Below, piece by piece: positions 49,066-58,571 of a stretch of 64,000 nt of DNA. A program made the position numbers and the translations under genes. The notes beneath the pieces are model-generated. The model ran no database searches, had not been told where the DNA came from, and worked only from the letters and a program-made list of their open reading frames with translations. Source of the DNA: Firmicutes bacterium UBA6113. GTDB taxonomy: Bacteria; Bacillota; Clostridia; Tissierellales; Sedimentibacteraceae. Location of the stretch: NCBI GenBank assembly GCA_002422545.1, contig DIWF01000028.1, positions 62,001 through 126,000 of the forward strand, given 5' to 3'. The number at the start of each line of letters is the position of its first letter. Positions within the stretch are counted from its first letter, which is position 1.

Positions 49066-50366
49066 GATAACCTCCTATTAAATTCTTCCTTCAAAATTGA
49101 ATACATATAGCTATCTTCAAACCCTACATTGCTTTTATATTTCTGCTTTGCTAAGCCTTCTACTTTCATTCCGACTTTTAACATCACTTTTCCAGATGCA
49201 GGATTGTTTACAGAATGATAGGACTCAATTCTGTTAAATCCAATTGTTTCAAACGAAAACTTCAACACCGCCTTCAATGCCTCTGTTGCAACTCCCATTC
49301 CCCAGTATTTCCTGCTGATGCTGTAACCAAAATCTCCGCACATATCACTTTCATTAACCACAAATAAACCAATAGCTCCTATTGGTTCATCGCTATCTTT
49401 AAATGTAATAGCCCATTGATAAAAATTATTATTTTTGTATCGATTAACCCAATCATTTATCTTTGATTCAGTTTCCTTTATGTTTTTATGATGCTGCCAT
49501 CTCATGTACTTGCTTACTTCACTGTCACTTGTCCAATTGTTATATACTGCTTCTGAATCGTCATGAGTAAAGCGTCTCAAAATTAATCTGTCTGTTATAA
49601 GAGTTATACTGCCAACATGATTTAATGTGATAGAAGGAGTATTTATTTTCGTTTCTGCCAATGCATCTTCTAACATATGTAATTCTGCAGAATTACCAAA
49701 AAACTTTCCATTTTCATTTATATAAACTCTTCTGCCTACATTTAAATGTCTTAATGATGTATGTACTAATGCAACACACCTGCACCTATGTCCATTGAAA
49801 TTGACATCATCTTTGAATCCGGTATTTTCGTCACTTAATGCTCTCCAATTTGCCCAATCTTCTAATCCAGAATCAGAAATTCGATATAACATTTCTGCTG
49901 CATATTTTCCTAATGTAATTATTAACTTTGGTTTTATTATATCTACTTGAACAGAAAGTAGTTTAAGGTTCCTTTTAATAAACTCTTTATCCTTAAAGCC
50001 TGGAAACTCTCCGGTATTTTTTGTTACGCCATCTCTTAATCCTATAAATACATTGGAGTAAAAGCATTTTTTCAAATCTATATTTGCTTCTTGAAATAAT
50101 TTAATTAAATTTCTCCATGTGGAGCATTGCAAATCATTTTTATTGTTTTTCAACATGGCATTATATTCTTCTACTGTAGAAAAATCTTGTCCCAAAATTA
50201 ATATGCTTGGAAACTCATCTGAGTACTCTTCAGACCATAGTCCTCGGCCACCCGGAAAAAAAGCTGTCATATTAAGCATTTTTTCAATAGGCTTTACACC
50301 ACTTGGATAAGGAGCAACCATATTTATTTTATTAAACAAAGCTTCAGGAAGTTCTTGTCTTTTCAT
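49062..50366 (-). CDS. Uracil-DNA-glycosylase-like/GNAT fusion protein
   Basis: 434 residues in two domains. Residues ~48-230 look like the uracil-DNA glycosylase superfamily fold: ILILGQDFSTVEEYNAML, FYSNVFIGLRDG, PKLIITLGKYAAEML and CVALVHTSLRHLN, where UDG proteins have a GxxPG/Q loop and an H-P-S/T-like second motif. Residues ~240-434 are a RimJ/RimL-type GNAT (LITDRLILRRFTHDDSEAVY, GYSISRKYWGMGVATEALKA). The junction is continuous and in frame. The combination is unusual. The following VOC gene overlaps it. Confidence 0.75.
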   Translation of the reverse strand: MKRQELPEALFNKINMVAPYPSGVKPIEKMLNMTAFFPGGRGLWSEEYSDEFPSILILGQDFSTVEEYNAMLKNNKNDLQCSTWRNLIKLFQEANIDLKKCFYSNVFIGLRDGVTKNTGEFPGFKDKEFIKRNLKLLSVQVDIIKPKLIITLGKYAAEMLYRISDSGLEDWANWRALSDENTGFKDDVNFNGHRCRCVALVHTSLRHLNVGRRVYINENGKFFGNSAELHMLEDALAETKINTPSITLNHVGSITLITDRLILRRFTHDDSEAVYNNWTSDSEVSKYMRWQHHKNIKETESKINDWVNRYKNNNFYQWAITFKDSDEPIGAIGLFVVNESDMCGDFGYSISRKYWGMGVATEALKAVLKFSFETIGFNRIESYHSVNNPASGKVMLKVGMKVEGLAKQKYKSNVGFEDSYMYSILKEEFNRRLS

Positions 50367-50563
50367 AGATTACATACCTTTCTAATATGAGTTTGATAAA
50401 ATATTTTTTATAATTGAATAGAAATATACTTGATTTACGCTTTTTTATAAATTATTCGTAGTTCTTTGTAGCTCTAATAATTTAAGCCCAAGAAGCAAAT
50501 CTAATTCTTAAACTATAAACCAAGCATAAAATTTACTAATACTATAATTTAGGGAGTGATTAA

Positions 50564-50854
50564 ATGTTTAATGACTTTATGACCGCTGATGTCCTTACAA
50601 CCTTTGCAGGTATCACAGGTGCTACTATGCTAATCGTACAGTTTACTAAATCTATAATTAAAAATAAACTAGGAGATTCATTTGTAAGAATTTACAGTTT
50701 TATAATATCATTAATTCTAACTTTCTTTTTTGCTAATACAGGCGATAGAGCACAAGATATTATAATGATGATACTAAATGCTATTTTAATAACCATAACC
50801 AGCATGGGAGGTTATGAGATGATCACCGACCCTATGGCAAAGAAGAACAAATAA
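50564..50854 (+). CDS. Small membrane protein, holin-like size
   Basis: 96 residues with two to three hydrophobic segments (TFAGITGATMLIVQFTKS, RIYSFIISLILTFFFANT, MILNAILITITSMGGYE) and a KKNK tail. GGGAGTG precedes the ATG. The pattern matches small membrane proteins found beside prophage and sporulation genes, but no prophage is here. Function unknown. Confidence 0.65.
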   Translation: MFNDFMTADVLTTFAGITGATMLIVQFTKSIIKNKLGDSFVRIYSFIISLILTFFFANTGDRAQDIIMMILNAILITITSMGGYEMITDPMAKKNK

Positions 50855-50859
50855 ATTAA

Positions 50860-50895
50860 TAAGGGGCTGAGGTTTAATTTAAACTTCACCCCTAC
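50860..50895 (+). terminator. Hairpin after the small membrane protein gene
   Basis: AGGGG...CCCCT arms with an inner GTTT/AAAC pairing; a T6 run follows about 12 bases further. A probable terminator for the 50564 gene. Confidence 0.5.
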
Positions 50896-51185
50896 AGCAT
50901 CTTTAGTTTTTTATTTGATTAATTAAGCCTAATTGATTCAACAAATATTGCCTATATCTTTCTTTTTGAAATTCTGGTGCTTGTTTAAATTGAACTAATG
51001 TCAAACACTGCCTTTAAACTGCTTTGTTTTTCTGCATACATGGCATAATCACTCCTATGTATGGTTTTTTCCATATCATCCCCGTTATGAAATTCAGAAA
51101 CGACAATGAATACATTTATTCTCTTTGTCTGTCCTGTTTGCTTTAGTCACAGGGCAAAATGTTTCTATATGCACCTTTTTCAGTT
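50896..51185 (-). other. Gap with two short minus-strand coding scraps
   Basis: Minus-strand frames LVQFKQAPEFQKERYRQYLL (ends NQLGLINQIKN) and MKLKKVHIETFCPVTKANRT look like pieces of proteins, each cut short. No family recognised. Confidence 0.3.
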
Positions 51186-52574
51186 TCATTTAATTAATAT
51201 TGCTGTATTACTATTATCATGCCATTGGACTTCATAACCAAATGCATTAAAAACAGCTCTTACAGGAATGTATGTCCTGTTGTCATTAATAACTGAAGAA
51301 GTATCAAGCTTGACATTTTGACCGTTTACTTCTATATACTTTTCACCTACAGGGATTTCTATAATTACACCGGATTTCTTTGCTGTAATCATTTGATTTT
51401 GACTGTCATAGCTTACTTCAGCTCCGATAACTTCCAATGATTTTCTTATTGGAATCATCAATCTTCCGCGATTATCAACATACGGAACACCATAACCTTC
51501 TTCCTTAAGAAAAACAAGTTCTCTATTATCTATTACTACCGTGACGTAATTACTTAACTCTTCTTTTGTGAGCTTCTCTGTTCTGGTAAGCATATCATGT
51601 ATCATTGACACAATGCTGTATTCGTCGTTTGTATCTTCATTTACATCAAACAGCATTAAACCTCCGGTTCGATTAAGTGCAATTACTGTTTTTTCTCTTA
51701 ATGTATTGATACCGTTGTAATAGGACTCAAGAGGTGTTGTAGGAGCATAATCTGTAAAGGCATAGTCAGGATTTTCAGCTACAAGGTGTCTGTATTGCTT
51801 CCAGCTTGGCTTCGCATAAAGCGGAATTCCCATTACAATCTTTTCTGGAGGAAGGCCTCTGTTGAGCCAATATGAAATAGAATTTTCAAAAAACCATATG
51901 GGGCTGTGATCTGCATTGTTCATATCATAAGCCATTACATTTATAAAACTGAATCTTTCAAGACTCATTTCCGTAATAACACTAGTATCCTCAGCTGCCC
52001 AATTTTCGTACCATGAACCGTTAAGGGCTGCAGTCAATTCTTTTCCTTTCAATTTTAGTGCATCACTTAATTCTATAACAAGTTTTTCATAAATTTCTGC
52101 TGTGCTCTTATTTGGATGCTCCCAGTCCAGTTCAACTCCATCCAGATTGTATTCATCAACTAACGCACAAACATTATCTATGAAGATTTTCCTTTTTTCA
52201 TCTGTTAGAGCTAATTCCTTAAATACAGGTTCGAGCACATTACCTTCATATGACCATCCCCCCAATGAAATGAAAACTTTAGTTCCATCTCCATGGGCCT
52301 TCTCCACAAGTTCTATTAGCTGTTCAGGATTTTTCAGTTCATGCAATGTTCCATCTTTTTTTGGAATTACAAAAGAATACATTATATGAGTCAATTTATT
52401 TGTTTGAATCTTTTCAACAGATTCATTAAACAAATCTCCGGAATAATATCCAACAACCTTGAAATCACTTCTTTCTATTCTGTCATTTAATGTTTTCACA
52501 TTGATACAGGCAGATGTTATCGGCAGTAATAATAATAGTAAAATTAAGAGTACTATTGTTTCATTTTTTTTCAT
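51186..52574 (-). CDS. GH18 chitinase-like lipoprotein with copper-amine-oxidase N-like domain
   Basis: 462 residues. The N-terminus is a signal with a lipobox-like end (LPITSAC). Residues ~38-330 are a GH18 barrel: VVGYYSGDLF, KVFISLGGWSY, and YNLDGVELDWEHP, where the family motif DxxDxDxE reads DGVELDWE with the catalytic Glu kept and the middle Asp changed to Glu. Residues ~340-462 are the stalk-type fold (YVDNRGRLMIPIRKSLEVIG, NDNRTYIPVRAVFNAFGYEV). It may cut spore cortex or wall polymer (SleL-like) rather than chitin. Confidence 0.85.
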   Translation of the reverse strand: MKKNETIVLLILLLLLLPITSACINVKTLNDRIERSDFKVVGYYSGDLFNESVEKIQTNKLTHIMYSFVIPKKDGTLHELKNPEQLIELVEKAHGDGTKVFISLGGWSYEGNVLEPVFKELALTDEKRKIFIDNVCALVDEYNLDGVELDWEHPNKSTAEIYEKLVIELSDALKLKGKELTAALNGSWYENWAAEDTSVITEMSLERFSFINVMAYDMNNADHSPIWFFENSISYWLNRGLPPEKIVMGIPLYAKPSWKQYRHLVAENPDYAFTDYAPTTPLESYYNGINTLREKTVIALNRTGGLMLFDVNEDTNDEYSIVSMIHDMLTRTEKLTKEELSNYVTVVIDNRELVFLKEEGYGVPYVDNRGRLMIPIRKSLEVIGAEVSYDSQNQMITAKKSGVIIEIPVGEKYIEVNGQNVKLDTSSVINDNRTYIPVRAVFNAFGYEVQWHDNSNTAILIK

Positions 52575-52600
52575 ATGTTCCCCCTGCTAGAAAATATTGC

Positions 52601-52996
52601 GGGGACGTACCTTTCAAATAAAAGATCCGTCCCTTAAGTTTTAAGTTCATTTGTTCTTATTGTTTTGTTTACTTTCAAAATTGTTGTTGCTGCTTTTACT
52701 GGAAAAGCTATTGCTGCTGTTTTTAATCATGCGTTCTACATTTTCATTTAGAACATTTTTGCCTTTGTCATGAAATGTATTGTTCAGTTCATAAATCATG
52801 TAGCTGTTTTTATCTGCTAATTCACTGTCATTTCTGTATGTGTCCTGTTTTTCGTTATATTTGTCCCTACTGTTGTTTAGTTCCTTTTCATATTTATTAG
52901 CCATGTTTTTGCACCTTTCTTTTTATATTGTAATATTTGTTTATATATATTATTAGTTACATTACTTAAAATATTACAACAATAAGGTACATCCCC
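52601..52996. repeat. Inverted 13-base repeats flanking the 85-residue gene
   Basis: GGGGACGTACCTT at 52601-52613 and its complement AAGGTACATCCCC at 52984-52996 (one mismatch) frame a 396-base segment containing the 52647-52904 gene. A nearer GGGACG/CGTCCC hairpin is at 52602-52633. This resembles a small mobile repeat of the MITE kind, but no target duplication is certain. Confidence 0.4.
52647..52904 (-). CDS. Small hydrophilic Asn/Lys/Ser-rich protein
   Basis: 85 residues, very polar: an N-terminal half with many charged residues (ANKYEKELNNSRDKYNEKQD) and a low-complexity Asn/Ser/Lys tail. AGGTGC lies before the ATG. No signal peptide. It could be a small spore or stress protein, but no family is recognised. 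Inverted repeats flank it. Confidence 0.5.
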   Translation of the reverse strand: MANKYEKELNNSRDKYNEKQDTYRNDSELADKNSYMIYELNNTFHDKGKNVLNENVERMIKNSSNSFSSKSSNNNFESKQNNKNK

Positions 52997-53013
52997 ATAT
53001 TTACATATTTAAT

Positions 53014-54672
53014 TTATTCAATATATTTAACTGCCACTAATTCTGCAGTATTAGAAGCTTCTGTGGCAGCATAGTGTATATTATAATCTTTGATTGTTAT
53101 TTCGCACTTTTTGCTAAAAGGCTCTTCGCCTAAAATTTCCTTGAGATTTTCATTAACAAATTTTAGACCTGCGCTGTCTCTTGTATCTTCTATGTGGTGA
53201 GGAAGTTTACTAATACTTTCGGAATCAGCAACAAAATATACCTGGTACCCAAATTCATCATCCATGCTGACATTTAATTTTCCTGTAAGAGTGGTTTCTC
53301 CTGTGAATTTTATTCTTATTCTTTCTAATTCTTCCGGCATATCCTCTGTACAGCGATAAACAACAGAAATATCTTCTGCTACCATACCTAAAAATGCATT
53401 ACCTTCATATAGCTCAACTTTATTGTCGCCATCTTTAAAAATCCCATAATTAACATCTTTAGTCAAATAGTCTTTCTCACTGCTGTTACGGTCCTTATTA
53501 AAATATCTGTAGCCTATGGCGTGAGACATTTCCGGATTATTTATGGAATTGCCATATGTTTGACTTATCATTTTAAAATCAGTACTATTTTTATTTGACA
53601 TATCTTCATGAGATTTTTCAAACTTGTATCCGGATTTACTACCTGAAGAAGCTATTTTTATCTTTGAAAATTCTTCCAGCCCCACAAAATAGTACTTGCT
53701 TTCAACTAATTCTAACCCATCTATTTTATGTTCAACTGCAATTAAATAATCATCATCAAATCCCATTATTCTTATTTCATTTTCGTTATATTCAAACAAT
53801 CCTTTATAATTTTCATCCAGTGATACTATTTCAGTAAGAATTTCCCCAGGGCCTGCACTCATACCATAATTGTAAACTATATAATAATTTGATGATTTAA
53901 ATTTTCCCCTTCCTATAGTTGAAAAATTTGCAAGCTCATCATATAATTCATTGGTTTCAGTAAACCAAACAGAAAAATTATTCCCCTTTCCCTTGTATGT
54001 AGGAAAATTTTTTAAATATTCTTCTTCTACTATGATTTCTCCTATTTTATTATATTGAAATACATCTCCTCCGGGATATACATTGTAATAGCCTCCGCTT
54101 TCAATTTCACCTGCAAAGGAAATTATTACGCCACCACCATCAAACCTTCTAACATTTTCAACTATCAATCCACACACACTGTCTTTAGGCTGTACATTTT
54201 CATCCAAATCGTTTGTTGCATATGACTTTCCCTCGTATTCAACAGCTCCGATATTATCAGTCAATTTGATGGATTTTAAGTTAGCTACCCATTTACCAGA
54301 AAAATCAGCATCGATTTCAACTTTATATATACCTAATTCTTTAGGGATACCTTTAATCAGGGATATATCGTCAAATTGCATCATCAAACTTTCACCAATT
54401 TCGAGGGGATGGTCCTTATAAAGAAACTCCCTAGTTTCCTTATCAGGAACAAAGTACAAGACATATTTACCTGACTTTCCGTAAATCCCATCAGTAATTA
54501 TTTCACCTGATAAAATACCTTCTTTGTCATTCACAGCACCTTCAATTGAATTTTCTTCTGGTTCTTTTTCAACACCTGCATTATCTATTAAGTCATTATT
54601 TGTGTTGTTAACATTATTTGTACATGCAGTTAATAATATTAACAATACAATAAATATATTAATCTTCTTCAT
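53014..54672 (-). CDS. Large lipoprotein of unknown function
   Basis: About 552 residues. The signal peptide ends in a clear lipobox (LILLTACTNN), and a Ser/Asn/Glu-rich linker follows. The rest is beta-rich with repeated short modules (SGEIITDGIYGKSGKYVLYF, VCGLIVENVRRFDGGGVIIS) but no named domain. The start at 54672 follows GGAGGT; a frame six codons longer has no ribosome site. It is one of several exported proteins between 51 and 59 kb, each apparently with its own promoter. Confidence 0.7.
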   Translation of the reverse strand: MKKINIFIVLLILLTACTNNVNNTNNDLIDNAGVEKEPEENSIEGAVNDKEGILSGEIITDGIYGKSGKYVLYFVPDKETREFLYKDHPLEIGESLMMQFDDISLIKGIPKELGIYKVEIDADFSGKWVANLKSIKLTDNIGAVEYEGKSYATNDLDENVQPKDSVCGLIVENVRRFDGGGVIISFAGEIESGGYYNVYPGGDVFQYNKIGEIIVEEEYLKNFPTYKGKGNNFSVWFTETNELYDELANFSTIGRGKFKSSNYYIVYNYGMSAGPGEILTEIVSLDENYKGLFEYNENEIRIMGFDDDYLIAVEHKIDGLELVESKYYFVGLEEFSKIKIASSGSKSGYKFEKSHEDMSNKNSTDFKMISQTYGNSINNPEMSHAIGYRYFNKDRNSSEKDYLTKDVNYGIFKDGDNKVELYEGNAFLGMVAEDISVVYRCTEDMPEELERIRIKFTGETTLTGKLNVSMDDEFGYQVYFVADSESISKLPHHIEDTRDSAGLKFVNENLKEILGEEPFSKKCEITIKDYNIHYAATEASNTAELVAVKYIE

Positions 54673-54755
54673 GATACCTCCAAGAACCATTTTTTGTCAC
54701 AACTTTGTAATTGCTCTCCCTTGATGAAAAACACTCATGCTATATAAAATACTGT

Positions 54756-56762
54756 TTAAAAATCAATGTCATTCAATATTCTATACATAATAATGTAAGT
54801 CTGTTCTCTGGTAATATTGGTTTTAGGAGAGAACATGTCGTTACCTACTCCCTGCATCATTTTGTTTTGAAAAACAAAATTGACTGCATCCATTGCCCAT
54901 GGTGACACACTTGATTTGTCATTTAAATAAACATCATCTGCGTATTTGTACAATCCTAAATACTTTGCCAGATTAGTAAGCATGACAGCCGCTTCTTCTC
55001 TTGTAATTTCACTTTCAGCATCAAATATACCGTTTCCTCTGCCATTGACAATACCTAAATTAAGACATATAGCAATATCATCGCTGAAACCGTCTGTTAT
55101 TGGCGGATTTACAAGGTCTATTTTATTATTTCTAAGTATTTCTTCTCTTGAAGTATTATTATATTCTTCCAGGAACTCCACTATTATGCTGCAAAATTCA
55201 TATCTCTTTATATTAAAAGTAAACGCTGATTGGTATTCAAAGGGAACCAAATTGCTTTCAATAGCCTTGACTACTTCTTCTTTTGCCCATGTTGAAGGAC
55301 CATTAGTTTGCTTAAAATAATCAAAATAAGTATTAAACCTTTCAGAATTATATTTTGCTGCTATTGTGTCTTCGCCATCAATATTTATAATTGAAATATC
55401 ATTATAATTGTGCAGTGTTAATAGCTGTCCTGCAAAATTAACAATAGCATAACTGCCACTGGCTCCACCAGCGTAATATTTATCATTTATATATTTTACA
55501 TCTGTAAAATACAAATTAGAATCAGCTATCATCTCTTTTCCAGTTTCTTTTTCGATTAGGTATGCATACCATCCCTTATTTACAAGCATGTATTTATCAG
55601 TGGCATAATAGTCTATGTAATCATATATGGGAGGAACTATTTCTTCGCCATTTAAATCATAAACAGCATATTTATGTTCGTCATTTTCATCATTTATAAC
55701 TGCTGTAATATATCCGTCCTTAACTTCTGAAATGTTATAAAATTCAACAGGCAGTATTACACTTCCTTCTTCATTGATAAAGCCTGCCAGTTCATCTTTG
55801 TACACTGCAAAACCGTCATAGTGATTCATTATGGAATCATATATAAAGGGAACAACAATTTTATTTCTTACATCTATTACTCCAAAGCGCCCTTCTTTTA
55901 TGGCTACAGCAGTTTCATTCCTTGTATATTCAATGCTTTCATACTCCAAAGGAACTACTATTTCAGCATTGGCAGAATTCACTAATCCAAATTTATTATT
56001 TTTAGAAACTCTCAAGTAGCCATAGTATTCGTGAATATTATAAATTTCATCATATTCAAATGAAAGTACCACTTCATTATCTATATTGATTACTCCATAT
56101 TTTTCATCATCATTAATAGCAATAATGAAATTGTCATTAATGTAATCAATATATTTATATTCAAATGGAATTATTTCTTCCTGTTCGATGTTTATCATTC
56201 CATATCTGTCATTTTTACAAGCTGTGATCCTGTCATCGCTAATATAATTCAAGGTATCGTATACAGCAGGGATAACCAACGTCTTGTTATATTTATGGTA
56301 TAAGCCTGTTTCATACCCGTTACCCTTTACATTCCTCAAAATGAAATAATTTTCTCCTTTTGTAGGATCAACATATTTATATCCATCCACAAAGCATTCC
56401 AGACCATTTTTATCAACATATATGAATCTGTTTGAATAATCTATATGGTAACTGTCATTTCCTATTACGAAGCGGTAATAATCATCATCAAAATTTTGAT
56501 TTATTCCTTCCATTCCTGCAAAAGCCAGATATTTTCCCTTTAGATTTATTAAACTTCCATCTGGTTTTAAAATATGCCAGCTTCCATCCTCAACACTTTG
56601 AACTACTTTGTCCTGCCCAAATCCATCATAGTAATAGTAATCCAATGTTATTTTTTGTATGTCATCATTAAAATCCATTCCAAAAGCTAAATTGTCTGTT
56701 GAAAGTAAGAAAATACAAATTACAAGCAATACAATAAATATTGTGCCAAAGATTTTTTGCAT
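54756..56762 (-). CDS. WG-repeat protein with C-terminal SLH domains
   Basis: 668 residues. The signal peptide is KIFGTIFIVLLVICIFLL. Residues ~60-430 hold many WG-type repeats (for example RYGMINIEQEEIIPFEYKYI, KFGLVNSANAEIVVPLEYES, RFGVIDVRNKIVVPFIYDSI). The last ~170 residues hold SLH-type repeats (ITREEAAVMLTNLAKYLGLY, NITREQTYIIMYRIL) that would attach it to the wall. AAGGGGG precedes the ATG. Its layout is a wall-bound counterpart of the 7733-9523 protein. Confidence 0.85.
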   Translation of the reverse strand: MQKIFGTIFIVLLVICIFLLSTDNLAFGMDFNDDIQKITLDYYYYDGFGQDKVVQSVEDGSWHILKPDGSLINLKGKYLAFAGMEGINQNFDDDYYRFVIGNDSYHIDYSNRFIYVDKNGLECFVDGYKYVDPTKGENYFILRNVKGNGYETGLYHKYNKTLVIPAVYDTLNYISDDRITACKNDRYGMINIEQEEIIPFEYKYIDYINDNFIIAINDDEKYGVINIDNEVVLSFEYDEIYNIHEYYGYLRVSKNNKFGLVNSANAEIVVPLEYESIEYTRNETAVAIKEGRFGVIDVRNKIVVPFIYDSIMNHYDGFAVYKDELAGFINEEGSVILPVEFYNISEVKDGYITAVINDENDEHKYAVYDLNGEEIVPPIYDYIDYYATDKYMLVNKGWYAYLIEKETGKEMIADSNLYFTDVKYINDKYYAGGASGSYAIVNFAGQLLTLHNYNDISIINIDGEDTIAAKYNSERFNTYFDYFKQTNGPSTWAKEEVVKAIESNLVPFEYQSAFTFNIKRYEFCSIIVEFLEEYNNTSREEILRNNKIDLVNPPITDGFSDDIAICLNLGIVNGRGNGIFDAESEITREEAAVMLTNLAKYLGLYKYADDVYLNDKSSVSPWAMDAVNFVFQNKMMQGVGNDMFSPKTNITREQTYIIMYRILNDIDF

Positions 56763-56814
56763 GATTTTCCCCCTTTGAAATTTATAAATAGCATAAAAGT
56801 TTAGACATATAGAG

Positions 56815-58212
56815 CTAATTACTTTTTTTAATTTTCCGTACGATTATAATGCTGATGATTATCATAAAAAGTATGATTACCCCAATAACTATTGGAGCAA
56901 AATAGCCGAAACTCCTGTTTATTTGTCCTTCTATTGTATCATAGAATGTTATTTTTTCCTTCTGATAAAGTGTAAATGACAAATCTTCTTCCGGAAGTTT
57001 TTCTAATGTTGCAGTGTAAATATTGTCTTCTTCTTTATTAAATTCAATGCTGCTGTCAATAATGTAAGGTGCTTCTTTTGGGGTTATAACTTTAATGTTT
57101 AAATTATTAAAACTGTTCCAGTTTTTTGCAGGGTTTAATATATAATCAAACAAATACTGAGGACTTGAAGTGTTTCTTTTGTCCATTGTACCCTTTGTGG
57201 TGTAACTTACACTTACATTTTGGCTTTGAGATGGAAGAAACTCAACAGTGTACACTAAAGTAATAATTCTCACAGAACCACTTTCAGCTAATACATCACC
57301 TACCGTACAAAATCCCATATTATTTATGAAATACCTATCCAATGCTTCTGCATAAAGGTTATATAGCTGAATATCTGAGATGTGCTCAAAATCTATAAAA
57401 GAATAACTTTTCATACTGTCAAACAAGTATGTCCTGACATCAACTTCTTTTTCAGTTATTTCATAAGTAAACAGATCTGTTTCTTCATTTGAGGCTCCAA
57501 TGGCATATCCATTGAAATCCATATCAATGTCTTCACCTAAAACATAAATCTCTGCAATTTGAGTGTCAAAGCAGCCGGACGTAATTCTTACTTTTTCATC
57601 ACTTAGGCTGAACCCGTTAAAATTTTTTGTGAGGATATTGGTTTTATCCTGGTCATAAGTAAAATCAACAGTAAAATCTATTCCCTTGTCAGTGGTTGGT
57701 TTTATTTCAATGGAATATAATTTTCCAATTTTATCTGCTGAAAAACTTTTTGCATCATAAATATCATTGGAAATTGTGTTTACGATTTCATTAAAATCAA
57801 AGTTTTCTTCCTTATTCTCTTCAAAACTGTTTCCATAGCTATTAACGGCATTGCCTGTATAAACCTCGTAAGGAATTTCTTTGCCGTCGGCAGTTATTTT
57901 TATGTTATCATGATTAATATCATATAGTCTTTCAACAAAGGGAAATGCCATTTGAACGGATTGAGTTTCATCAGTGGTATTAGTCATTTCATATTCAGCA
58001 GTTACATTGGCTTGAACAGAATACGAATCATTGTTTCCATCAGAAAAATCAAAAATGAGATTTTCGCTTTTTACTTCAATGGGAGAATTCCTGTCGATGG
58101 TCATGATGTCTGATGATGGGTACCCCTGCCAATAAACAGGTCCTGAATTTGCAAAAACCAGCGAAAATGAAGAAATAAAAAGAACCATAGCAATATAAAC
58201 TAATTTTTTCAT
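56815..58212 (-). CDS. Exported protein with C-terminal membrane anchor
   Basis: 465 residues. Signal peptide KKLVYIAMVLFISSFSLVFA, a long beta-rich extracellular part beginning NSGPVYWQGYPSSDI, then a single C-terminal helix (FAPIVIGVIILFMIIISIII) and a KKSN tail: a type I membrane protein. The early YEMTNTTDETQSVQMAFPFV part looks like a surface sensing or adhesion module, but no family is certain. Function unknown. Confidence 0.65.
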   Translation of the reverse strand: MKKLVYIAMVLFISSFSLVFANSGPVYWQGYPSSDIMTIDRNSPIEVKSENLIFDFSDGNNDSYSVQANVTAEYEMTNTTDETQSVQMAFPFVERLYDINHDNIKITADGKEIPYEVYTGNAVNSYGNSFEENKEENFDFNEIVNTISNDIYDAKSFSADKIGKLYSIEIKPTTDKGIDFTVDFTYDQDKTNILTKNFNGFSLSDEKVRITSGCFDTQIAEIYVLGEDIDMDFNGYAIGASNEETDLFTYEITEKEVDVRTYLFDSMKSYSFIDFEHISDIQLYNLYAEALDRYFINNMGFCTVGDVLAESGSVRIITLVYTVEFLPSQSQNVSVSYTTKGTMDKRNTSSPQYLFDYILNPAKNWNSFNNLNIKVITPKEAPYIIDSSIEFNKEEDNIYTATLEKLPEEDLSFTLYQKEKITFYDTIEGQINRSFGYFAPIVIGVIILFMIIISIIIVRKIKKSN

Positions 58213-58507
58213 AACATACTCCTTTGTCTATTAGTGAGATATAATCGTTGTTATCATTTTCTAAATAAGTATACTTATTTGCTGTTGCTAAGAGATTCCT
58301 GAACATTTCTTAAATCTATAAACTTATCATAAAACGTTACGGTTATTAGGTATACATTGTCATATTGTTTAAAGCTTTTATAATCATTTTTTATATTAAA
58401 AATTTAAGTCATATTGGAAACTAACATTATATATGACGATTAATTTTACAATTTGTTCCATATACTTGTAGTTTACATCTTATCTAGCTAATAGTACATC
58501 TGCACAA

Positions 58508-58533
58508 GAAACTCCATCTTTAATAGACGGAGC
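58508..58533 (-). terminator. Terminator of the deacetylase gene
   Basis: Stem TCCGTCT/AGATGGA (one G-T pair) read on the minus strand is followed by GTTTCTT. It lies 40 bases beyond the stop of the polysaccharide deacetylase gene. The rest of 58213-58507 holds nothing recognisable. Confidence 0.5.
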
Positions 58534-58571
58534 TATTTATCAGAACATATACATGAAAACTATACTATTTT

